A DNA stretch of 64,000 nucleotides from NCBI RefSeq assembly GCF_963422355.1, contig NC_085098.1, forward strand, positions 1,010,621 through 1,074,620. Direction: 5' to 3'. Below the pieces are notes generated by a model, which searched no databases, was not told the DNA's origin, and was given only the letters and a program-made list of their open reading frames with translations. Positions 56,140-64,000 of the stretch are shown piece after piece. The position numbers and the translations under genes were made by a program. This DNA is from Corticium candelabrum (taxonomy: Eukaryota; Porifera; Homoscleromorpha; Homosclerophorida; Plakinidae). Within the stretch, counting starts at the first letter, position 1; every line of letters starts with the position of its first letter.

Positions 56140-57811
56140 GTCAGGAATGTGACAGACCTTGTTGAACCACTTGTCTTCTTGAATAACCTTTGGGAGGACA
56201 CCACTTAGACAGGAGTATGGACATTAAATTAAGGAACAAACTTGTTCAACTCAAAGTATTTGTATTACTTTACTGCAGCTAGGTGGCAGAGTATTACTAA
56301 TCGACATGTGTAGTTGTGAATTCAGTTAACATGACTAGTGGTGAGCTAATATGATTTGTAGTATTCTGGACACGAACAAATTCTCATGCATATTGGTTAA
56401 TATCTACACTGTCTAAACAAGATAGTGTAGGCACACTTTAAAAGAAGCATGCTTTAGCTATAGGTACTTAGCAAGGATGTGTGGTACATGTGATTACAAG
56501 TAACTACTACATGTAATGTACAATCTCATAATTAAATGGGACATGAAATGCTAACTAAAATCATCTAGTCACTTAGACAGAACACTACAATGTGTAGAAA
56601 GAGATTTAAAAATTTACCTGAAGAATGAGATGCTTGATATTTTGCATTGTGTGTATAGGATGTGTGAAGAATATTGGAAGGTGGATCGGGGAATGACATG
56701 TTAAAGTACTCTCTAGCAAAATCTAGCGACTGCTGTGACATTTCTTACCAGATTTATGACGTTTGTTTACCAGTTTACAATGCTGTATACGCATAACTCA
56801 ATCTTAACCAGTTATAGTCATTACCAGTTGGATATAACAGTGTACGCTCTAGATGTTAAAGAAAGACTCAAAGTAACATAATAATGTTTTGTGCTTGTAT
56901 ATACGTAGTTCTATTTGTGGTCAATTTGAGCATGGTATAAGATACTGTGAATATGCATCATCAACTGCTCCATCTCATCATAGTAAAGAAACACCGCCCT
57001 TTGGTATTTATCAAGTTTTGAAACCAGAATTACTGTAACAGCTAGCCCTCATATATGGAGCCCTATCTGAGAAGACTCCCAATCTAACAGCCAGGGACAC
57101 AATGAATGGCAGATCGCTCAAGTGAGCATTATAGATATAAATAGATACACCCACCATCATCATGTATGCAAATCTATTCAGAAATCACTTTCAGCATGGC
57201 TGGTCTCCCAAAAGATCCTGCAAATAATCTATCAAATGTACAAAGTACAATAGCTAAAAGCACTACGAGTCAAACTGCAATGCAGCTATACAAACTTAGT
57301 TGCACTCATTTCTTCAGAAAATTGGTCACGGCAGCTCCCTGAAGAATAGGCACTTTCTGTGTAACTCTGGAGAATCTCGAAAGATGAACTAAAAATTCAA
57401 ACCTTCTTTGACTTACAAGTGCAGTACATACAACTGAAACATTGCATGCAAGTACCTTATCGAGATCCAGAAATGTTAACTAATCAAAACATAGGTGACT
57501 TATGCCTAAACCACACATGTAATTCGTCTTCTGGCAGGTGCAATAATGGAAGTTATCCAGGTTACTCATCTAGAATCTGCAACAACTAGAATAAAGAAGT
57601 TACGTTGACTCTATTTACAATATTGACTGTGTTAATTAATCAAAGAAAATATGAAATGTATTAAATCAATAAATATTAACTGCAATAATCAATCGACATT
57701 TACTATATAAATTTAATTAATAACATTGACTGTAGACATCAATCAAAACTTCCACCACTAAATATTAGCTCACCACTACATATTAACTGAATTCACAACA
57801 ACAAATGTCCT
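56140..57811. other. MULE interior without recognisable genes
   Basis: AT-rich DNA between the Ulp1-like ORF and the right TIR; no coding signal. Confidence 0.5.
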
Positions 57812-58241
57812 GGATTGTTCATATTCCTTGATCTATAGAGAGGAACAGATTGCAGTTAGAGTTTTCAGAATGAGTGTTCAGAACAAGTTATTCCTGTTTT
57901 ATGTTCAGCAAACTGTGCACCCACTAGAGAAATAAGCATCTTCATTGTGTGTGTTCTAATTTTATTGTTAAAATGGATCATGGATTGATTCTATTTTAGG
58001 CTAATGAAAAACTGTGTTCTTTTGCAACAGACTGTCCATGGCGCAGATCAACAGCTTCCTGTAATCCTGCCTGTTTGCCATACATTTCTTATGTAAAACA
58101 AATTAATTGCAGTAACAGCAGAGTACATGATTAATTAAAAAACGAGTTCTTCTGCAATAGTTACTACATATATATACATATATTTAGAAATACATATATT
58201 TTTACATAAACCCACCTACGTGGGTATCTAACACACATTAT

Positions 58242-58242
<1 letters not shown>

Positions 58243-58308
<66 letters not shown>
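58243..58308. repeat. (TA)n microsatellite
   Basis: About 65 bases of TA immediately left of the poly(A)-tailed insert. Confidence 0.95.
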
Positions 58309-58312
<4 letters not shown>

Positions 58313-58537
58313 CAGCATTAAAACGTTAAAAGCTATTGCATCTAAAACTTCAGCTGTCAGCGGAATTCGATTCCATCAAGCTTTCCAGAATTTGACGCAA
58401 CAACTTTCGGTACAGTTGTGGAAATACAATGCAAGGATGTTGTTCAGAAGAATTCAACTTGAAGTACAGGACATTGATAGTTGGGATATACCCACCGTAG
58501 CGTAGTGTAGAATTTGGTAGTTAGTTCTGTTTAAAAA

Positions 58538-58555
<18 letters not shown>
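58309..58555 (+). mobile_element. Poly(A)-tailed insert, possible retrosequence
   Basis: About 225 unique bases followed by 23 consecutive A (58533-58555), placed between (TA)n tracts and absent from the partner TIR. It has a 65-codon open frame (MFSIKTLKAIASKTSAVSG..., stop at 58505) that I do not recognise. The A tail suggests retroposition of an mRNA or short element. Confidence 0.5.
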
Positions 58556-58586
<31 letters not shown>

Positions 58587-59076
58587 TTATAAATTATAAA
58601 TTACTATTTATTAAATCACATTTAAGGTTCAAAAATACTACCATAAATACATAAATTGTGCTTTAATGTTACTAAATACTTTATTCTAATAAATTAACAA
58701 TTAGTTAAATTAACTAATATCAATTAACTAGCAAACTGTACAAACTTCTGCCGTCTTGTATAATAACTGCATCACGCAAAGCTTTTCTGGAGTCAATTGT
58801 TTCTCGAGAAAGTCGATTTCTGCAAAGAAAACGGTTTGTAGCAACCAACATTTCCCATATTGGGGCTCTCCCTTCACTAGCCACTGTTGCTTACTGAGTG
58901 TGGTAACTGCTCGCAGAGAAAGCGCAATTCCCACGATCTGTCAGCATAGCACCTCACATTTCGAACTACTAGCCATTTGTGCACGTGAGAATGGTCTACC
59001 GTGCACGTGCAAGTTAAACTTATCCGGGCTATATATCCGGGATGTGTGTGTGAAGTGGACCCAAAAAAAAATTTGC

Positions 59077-59084
59077 GTATCCAA
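59077..59084. repeat. Right 8-bp target duplication of the MULE
   Basis: GTATCCAA, an exact copy of 49784-49791. Confidence 0.85.
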
Positions 59085-59432
59085 CCCGATATACACCAAG
59101 GTTCGTCGTACAGCTCTTCTTCCATCTCCTCCTGCTTGGGTGACATTTCCTCCACATCTGGAAGTTTCAGAACACGCAATGCCGAGTTAAGCGCCTCATC
59201 ACCGATTCTATCATGCTCGCGTAGTTCTATGATGTATTTCAGCATCTTCGATGTTAGAACGAGCAATGCATAGTTGACTGCCGTGTACCACCTATATTTT
59301 TCTGGTCGTATAGTTGTAAGAGGTATGTGAGCTCTTTAGCGGATGGATTCAAAACACGTAATGCACTATCAAGCGCCACCGCACTGATATGACTTTCGTC
59401 GTACAAATGTAAGAAGTATTCGAGTGGCTCCA
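59085..59432 (-). pseudogene. Small virus-block ORFs with an ALxSALRVL motif
   Basis: The first reads from an ATG at 59432 (MEPLEYFLHLYDESHIS, then ALDSALRVLNPSAKELTYLL) and stops at about 59265. An overlapping second frame (KMLKYIIELREHDRIGDEAL, then ALNSALRVLKLPDVEEM) continues to the MULE edge. They share the layout of an LxYxxxLxxxD stretch followed by ALxSALRVL, so they are two repeats of one protein separated by a frameshift. Before the MULE inserted, the second frame would have continued on the far side of the element (complement of 49783 and below) for about a dozen codons. Family unknown. Confidence 0.5.
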
Positions 59433-59433
59433 T

Positions 59434-59502
59434 AGCTATATAAACAGTTACATAAAAACGTTGCGCCCTATTAGAGAAATAAAAAATCTATAGAGATATA
59501 AA
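59434..59502. promoter_or_regulatory. Divergent TATA-containing intergenic region
   Basis: A TATA-like GTTTATATAG on the minus strand lies a few bases before the ATG at 59432, and GATATAAAAGG on the plus strand (about 59492) faces the zinc-ribbon ORF. In between is the AGGGCGCAAC-type core shared with 26.1 kb. Confidence 0.45.
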
Positions 59503-60050
59503 AGGTTGTGTACGTGCAAAGCAGGCGATTATCAAGACATGCCGCGAACCTCGAGAAGTTCTCCAATGTTCTCATTGTTGGACCACCATCCACTACAACG
59601 ACGAGTGTTGGTATTGCGCTTTCCATTGCCCTCCAAAATTGGAAGGGATTGATCCCATAGCTAAAAATGTGAGTTTGATTCAAAATCTAGTTAAAAGAGA
59701 GTGCAAATGGGAATACGAATGCGGAGGATGTGGTAGATTCTATGACATAGAATACCCGAGAGCGGGATCAAACACCCACTACTTTCAAAGATCCAAATAC
59801 AAGATCAAATACAACCTCAAAAAAAACAATTAGAACGATTTGATATCACCGAAGATCAGAAGAGGACGGTCGTGATGAGAATATATGGTTTCATCCAAGA
59901 AAACTCATCAAATTGGCTTTGGCTTTTATTCTATCTAAGATGTTCACGCGAATAGGTCTTCCAGAGCAAGCCCAACGCTGTGCCCCCACATTCGAAAAGA
60001 CTCTAATCAACTACGAGCAACTATGGAACACTATATCGAAGATCTTATTC
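59503..60050 (+). pseudogene. VLTF3-like late transcription factor relic
   Basis: N-terminal part with cysteine pairs (CSHCWTTIHYNDECWYC; CKWEYECGGCGRFYDI), then a charged linker to a stop at about 59831. In other frames the text continues plausibly: ERFDITEDQKRTVVMRIYGF and then FILSKMFTRIGLPEQAQRC with LINYEQLWNTISKIL. The closing L..D/E..W..I...L block after a hydrophobic helix resembles the C-terminal domain of the poxvirus/NCLDV late transcription factor VLTF3, and a zinc ribbon in front fits. At least two frame changes. A TFIIB-like protein is an alternative. The gypsy element begins right after. Confidence 0.4.
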
Positions 60051-60054
60051 AAGG

Positions 60055-62510
60055 GTGGAAATGTTGTCAACAGACACCGAACTGTTGAAAGGTGAACAGA
60101 CACCGATCGCGAATTATATTGCTGAACTTCACAGGCTATCGAAGCACTGCGATTTTGGAGACTACCTGGATACAGCGCTCAGGGATCAACTGGTGTGCAA
60201 ATTATATTACGAGGCTGTGCAGAGAAAGATCCTTGCCGAATCAGAGCTGACCTTAACGAAGGCAGTCCACATTGCACAAGCCGCTGAAACTGCGAGAGAC
60301 GAAACGCATGCTTTACGTGGGACTACCACATGGCGACCACCTGCAAAGCAAGTCAAAACGGCGTTTAGCGTACAACGTGACACAGCAGGTGGCGCTTACA
60401 AGGCAAGGCAATTAGACAGCAGAGAATGCTATAGATGTAGCGGGCGTGGACATCACCCCAGTACATGCAAATTCAAGTCTCAGAAGTGTCATTTCTGCAA
60501 GGGACAAGGGCATATCAGTAGAGTATGCCGCAAACGATCTCAACAAGATGAGCTCAAGAAGGGCACCGCAGCCGTACGTACCACAGTGAAAGGCAAGCCA
60601 CAACCCACTCATCAAATTGATGAAGATACTGTCAGTGTGGCGTTTGCTCAATCTGGAAAGGGCGGAGTCAAGATCACACTGGAAGTAGCCGGCAGTCAGA
60701 TACCAATGGAAATGGACACAGGAGCCACAATGGCGGTAATACCCATCAGTGTATATGAGCAGTATCTGTCCCATGTCCAGCTACATGCAAGTACGGTGTC
60801 ATTGAAGACGTACAATGGTGGAAGACTCAAGGTGAAAGGAGAGGCAACTGTATCAGTGAGGTACGGTGAGCAGCATGCTCCTGCTAAAATTATAGTAGTA
60901 GATGTACGGGGTAAACCAGCCATTCTGGGGAGGAACTGCTTAAGTAAGGTCCGGCTCGATTGGGGATCTCTGTTCAGTGTTGAGGCAAGCCAAATGTTTG
61001 ACCCCAAGGAGAAGTTTCCAAGATTATTTGTTCCCGGCGTGGGTACTGTACAAGGGCATGAGGCAAGAATTACACTGACAGCTGAGGCTAACCCGAGATT
61101 TCACAGGCCTCGACCGGTGCCATATGCTCTACAAGAAAAGGTCAATCAGGAACTAGATCGCATGCAACGCGAGGGAGTGATACGACCAGTAGAGAAGAGT
61201 GACTGGGCAACTCCAGTAGTTGTAATTCGGAAAGGGAACGGTACAGTGAGACTGTGTGGTGACTACAATGTCTCGACAAACCCCTATATAGATATGGGAA
61301 GTTATCCAATGCCGAACCCCCAGAATTTGTTGGCAACCTTGGCTGGAGGAAGACGATTGTCGCGAATGGATCTGAAACAGGTGTACCAGCAGATGTGTGT
61401 TGCCTCTAATAGCCAACATTATTTGACGATTAATACCAACAAGGGTTCATTCACAATTAATCGGATGCCTTTCGGAATATGTTCAGCGCCTGGAATTTGG
61501 CAGCGAACTATGGACAACCTCTTGTCAGGAATTCCTGGTGTCATCTGCTATTTGGACGACATATTAGTAGTTGGCGAAAATGAAGAACAACATGAGTAGA
61601 GGTTGTTAACAGTGCTGAGACTATTGGATAAGGCTGGTATGAAACTGAAACAGGAAAAATGCGAATTCAATCAGCCGCAAGTGGACTACTTGGGTCATAT
61701 TATCTGTGAGCAAGGCATCTCACCCTCGGAGACTAAGGTCCAGGCGATTAGAGATGCACCGGAACCGACGAACGTGACAGAGCTTAAGGCTTTCCTTGGC
61801 TTACTCAATTACTACGGGCGGTTTTTGCCAAAATTGTCAACGACCTTGCATCCCTTGTATGCGTTATTAGGCAAGAATCGACTGTGGAAGTGGGGATCTA
61901 AGGAAAGAGAAGCATTCCAAAAAGGGAAACAGAAGCTTCTGGAATCAAAATTTCTGACACATTACGACCTGCGAAGGCCAGTGAGTCTGAGTTGTGATGC
62001 ATCACCTTATGGGCTAGGTGCCTGTCTGACACACATACTGCCAGATGGCGAGGAGAGACCGATAGCCGGATCTGCAGACTGATCAATATAAAGATGCTAC
62101 CTTTCGAGCAAAAGACCTCGAACCAGGATCAACTGTAAGTGTCTGGAACCCGAGACAGGACAGTAGAGAGAAGTGGTTAGGTGGTACCATAGTTCAGAAA
62201 CTGGGTTCCACAAATTACTTGGTCAATGTCGGAGGAAGTACTAGATATGTACATGTGGACCAACTAAGATCCAGAGATGAGAGGAGTATGTCACACGTGG
62301 CAGAGACAGAAGAAGCACCAATTTCAGTGGCCCTGGATAAAGACACACAGCGAGATAAAGCAGCAGTTGAAGAGAACACAACAGTTGAACTAGGTGAATC
62401 AAGCCAGGAGACACCAACGACAGCAACAGCCGAGTTATCACCCGGAGCAGAAAGAAGATATCCGGCGAGATCCAACAGGAGACCTCCTGCTAGATACCGA
62501 CAAGACTAAG
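60055..62510 (+). mobile_element. Ty3/gypsy element with internal deletion of RNase H-integrase
   Basis: A 514-codon frame contains Gag (NYIAELHRLSKHCDFGDYL), two zinc knuckles (CYRCSGRGHHPSTC, CHFCKGQGHISRVC) and the protease with an intact active site (MEMDTGATMAVIP). RT follows: WATPVVVIRKGNGTVRLCGD, LSRMDLKQVYQQM, CYLDDILVVG intact. A TAG at 61597-61599 separates it from the rest of RT (FLGLLNYYGRFLPKLSTTLH) and the RNase H start (LSCDASPYGLGACL). At about 62083 the sequence jumps to the post-integrase tail (WNPRQDSREKWLGGTIV, then RYPARSNRRPPARYRQ, stop 62508-62510). The 5' LTR is missing. Same family as the minus-strand copy at 8.5-10.5 kb. Confidence 0.9.
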
Positions 62511-62519
62511 GATGGAGGA

Positions 62520-62690
62520 CTGTGGTGTATTGTGTGTACTAATTAGTTAGAGGCGGAGTTACGATGACATGTATAAGATAGCCGTAAAGCAATTGCATTG
62601 TTAGAGTCTGTGTTCCGCGTTCAGATATAGTTTAGTGTGTCTATAGCAATAGAGCGTCAGTCTTCCATGGTGTAGAATCAGTGTGTGCGT
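62520..62690 (+). repeat. Probable 3' LTR of the gypsy element
   Basis: Starts TGTGGTGTATTG after a purine tract AAGGATGGAGGA, with a TATA-like TGTATAAGATAG inside. The right edge is not defined because no partner LTR is present. Confidence 0.4.
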
Positions 62691-62694
62691 TTAA

Positions 62695-62970
62695 GTGCAA
62701 ATACAGTACAGTATTCTTCTGCGAACGCTGTCTACACGGATACACGCGACAAGACCTTCTCGAACAACACAAACCCGACTGTCGAGGTATCGGACATCGC
62801 GCCATCCGAGTAGAGATGCCCGAAAAAGGCAAGAACAAACTCACTTTCCAGAATTACCAAAACCAACTCAAAGTCCCTTACACCTATGCAGACTTTGAGT
62901 TTCTCATCAACAAGATCGAAGGTCCCATATGTGATCCCAACAAAAGCAACACCGAAAGACAGCTCATTAC
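62695..62970 (+). pseudogene. Adintovirus/Maverick-type DNA polymerase B fragment
   Basis: Reads the part just before and around the first exonuclease motif of protein-primed family B polymerases: FFCERCLHGYTRQDLLEQHK (zinc-finger-like C..C..H), PEKGKNKLTFQNYQNQL, then YADFEFLINKIEGPICDP. DFE is the exonuclease I motif with its catalytic acidic residues. Similarity stops near 62965 and the frame ends at 62989; palm and finger domains are absent. In the virus the enzyme copies the linear genome. A fragment of about 90 residues. Confidence 0.75.
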
Positions 62971-63197
62971 GAAGCTTTCGAGTGTTTGAGAGTCCCACTG
63001 AAGACGACTCGATCACCGAGTTTCAATACATCAAGTATCTTCCCAACAATCTTCCCAAGGTGGGCACGACTGACATCGAAGTGCGATGGCAACTGAGTGC
63101 GGACCCGGAATGGAATTATCACGTCTACTGTGTTATCTTGAATGATCGATACAAGACTTTGGAAACGGAGCTTGAAAAGATGAATGTGATCGTTTAA
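62971..63197 (+). pseudogene. Unidentified virus-block fragment
   Basis: Continues in a new frame after the polymerase piece: EDDSITEFQYIKYLPNNLP, TTDIEVRWQLSADPEWNYHV, ending ELEKMNVIV at 63197. About 65 residues without a start of its own. The abrupt change from the polymerase suggests a deletion junction near 62970. Family unknown. Confidence 0.4.
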
Positions 63198-63205
63198 CGT
63201 AACCG

Positions 63206-63217
63206 TATATATAAATA
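63206..63217 (+). promoter_or_regulatory. TATA box of the small virion-type ORF
   Basis: TATATATAAATA, six bases before the ATG at 63223, like the compact promoters of the other virus-like ORFs. Confidence 0.5.
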
Positions 63218-63222
63218 GAGAC

Positions 63223-63797
63223 ATGAGTTACATCAATTACGGATTCACTCTGACCGCTAGTCAGAAGCAGGCGCGACAAAATGCACATCAAAAACAAATG
63301 GGCTACACCCTACAATTATCTCATTCTCAGCTTTTGGAAGACGATTATCTCGCTCTCACTAAGACGCAATACAACAAGATTACCAAAGCGAAGAACGAAC
63401 GGTTGGAATATCGAGTTGTAACTATCCAAGACGCAGACAGCATAAAATGGCTGAGCCATCGGTGCTATCATTGCTAAAATAATGCCCCATGTCTTCAAAT
63501 ACACTCCCAAAGTACTGGGCACTCTAGCTAGGTCTTGCCGCAGCATCTGACGGAATACAGAAAGCGATCTCTGGAAGTGGGAAAAAGCCAGGCGTTGTGA
63601 GAAACATCGTCGTACGAAGCAGGCGTTTTGGGACTATTAAATCAATGATGGGAATAATGCTCTGCAGTCTAGCAGCTCCTCTCATAGGTAAACTGTTTGA
63701 AGCCGGATCCCCAGGCAATGTTGGCGCTAGATTAATTGCCTGCTACCGCTGGCAAAAAAATTACCTAGTATTAAAGAAAGAAGAGGAAAACGTCTAA
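63223..63797 (+). pseudogene. Adintovirus/Maverick-associated small basic protein, frameshifted
   Basis: Starts MSYINYGFTLTASQKQARQN and continues with LQLSHSQLLEDDYLALTKTQ and YNKITKAKNERLEY, a pattern (xYxFTLxxxQ...TLxLxxxQLxxxxxLxLTKTQxxKIxKAK) recurrent in an uncharacterised protein next to the protease gene in adintovirus-like elements of invertebrates. After a frame change (about 63450) it reads GAIIAKIMPHVFKYTPKVLG, then in a third frame (from about 63530) a Gly/Ala-rich and basic stretch (KPGVVRNIVVRSRRFG, LCSLAAPLIGKLFEAG). A membrane-active or minor virion role is inferred by others for such proteins; the present copy is broken twice. Confidence 0.6.
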
Positions 63798-63812
63798 CTC
63801 TTCCTGGAATCT

Positions 63813-63993
63813 GTTGATCAATATACTGAGAAATCACGTTGTAGACAACTACAGAGGAACTTATAGCAAAGATGCCATACCAGCTAATCCCAAAGACGAC
63901 GAATGTCTCGTCATCAATCTGGAAGATTACTTTGATGGTAATGGTACCCATTGGGTAGCCATATACACATGTATAACGGGAAACGAGATGTAG
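63813..63993 (+). pseudogene. Adenain-like cysteine protease, N-terminal part
   Basis: Reads ILRNHVVDNYRGTYSKDAIP, then DDECLVINLEDYFDGNGTHW followed by VAIY. The GTHWV motif supplies the catalytic His of adenovirus-type proteases, and the preceding N-Y/F-RG...E-C..NL pattern is that of adintovirus/Maverick copies. A stop at 63991 ends it before the catalytic Asp/Glu and Cys. In the virus it matures capsid proteins. Confidence 0.65.
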
Positions 63994-64000
63994 AATATTT

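Larger units (their letters stand above)
49792..59076 (-). mobile_element. Mutator-like element (MULE) with long TIRs and a Ulp1-like ORF
   Basis: 9285 bp bounded by GCAAATTTTTTTTTGGGGTC and its complement GACCCAAAAAAAAATTTGC, flanked by an exact GTATCCAA duplication (MULEs usually make 8-10 bp). Terminal inverted repeats extend inward about 0.85 kb of shared sequence (49792-51050 and 57812-59076, each enlarged by a different secondary insertion). On the minus strand the interior holds, in order, a Ulp1-like protease ORF (about 56136-55410), a hAT insertion, an unidentified ORF (54210-53959) and a MULE transposase (53893-51086). All are frame-broken, so the element is now dead. Confidence 0.85.
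57812..59076. repeat. Right terminal inverted repeat of the MULE
   Basis: Complement of 49792-51050. Enlarged between about 58165 and 58565 by (TA)n tracts and a poly(A)-tailed insert that the left arm lacks. Confidence 0.9.

Overview
The window is nuclear DNA of a metazoan, most likely a marine invertebrate and possibly a sponge. The phylum is inferred from gene style and repeat types and has not been tested. The evidence is spliced genes with short GT-AG introns, tRNA-derived SINEs, long (TG)n tracts, LINE, hAT, Mutator-like and Ty3/gypsy elements, and fragments of endogenised DNA viruses. Nothing in it looks bacterial.

The host content is small. An ADP-ribosylation/ubiquitin locus dominates: (i) a decayed copy of the tail of a macro-RING-Deltex gene at 1-735 (+); (ii) a nine-exon PARP14-like gene at 12988-21766 (+) whose splice phases close into a 2029-residue reading frame (RRM-like and KH-like modules, three macrodomains, a WWE-like module, a PARP catalytic domain); (iii) a three-exon macro-RING-DTC (Deltex/DTX3L-like) gene at 44942-47480 (+), 802 residues. 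This resembles the vertebrate PARP9-DTX3L-PARP15-PARP14 neighbourhood, with reader, ligase and writer activities side by side. Also present are a frame-broken mitochondrial ribosomal protein L47-like (uL29m) fragment (3609-4180, -) and the last exon of a TMEM267-like membrane protein (7823-8158, -).

Most of the rest is mobile DNA. From left to right: a LINE flanked by microsatellites and SINEs (0.7-3.5 kb); a hAT relic (5.4-5.9 kb); two truncated gypsy elements (8.5-11.6 kb); a tandemly duplicated, motif-rich region just upstream of the PARP14-like gene (12.0-12.7 kb); a second LINE and a hAT MITE (22.6-25 kb); inverted-repeat and SINE elements (26.3-27.4 kb); a complete gypsy element (28710-34010, -) with 165-bp LTRs, sitting in one copy of a duplicated promoter-like repeat whose other copy preserves the empty site; and a second complete gypsy element (35781-40959, +). 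Foldback and TIR elements follow at 41.3 and 42.3-43.6 kb.

The right end is layered. A decayed block of virus-like genes (giant-virus-style ankyrin repeats, small repeat-motif ORFs, a VLTF3-like late transcription factor relic) was split by a 9285-bp Mutator-like element (49792-59076). That element has long terminal inverted repeats, an exact 8-bp target duplication, a MULE transposase relic and a Ulp1-like protease relic, and itself carries a nested hAT element, a Tc1/mariner-type MITE and a poly(A)-tailed insert. Further right a gypsy copy (60.06-62.69 kb) abuts adintovirus/Maverick-like fragments: a family B DNA polymerase N-terminus, a small virion-type ORF with a TATA box, and an adenain-like protease N-terminus (62.7-64 kb). 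All positions and alignments were read by eye, so identities are estimates.
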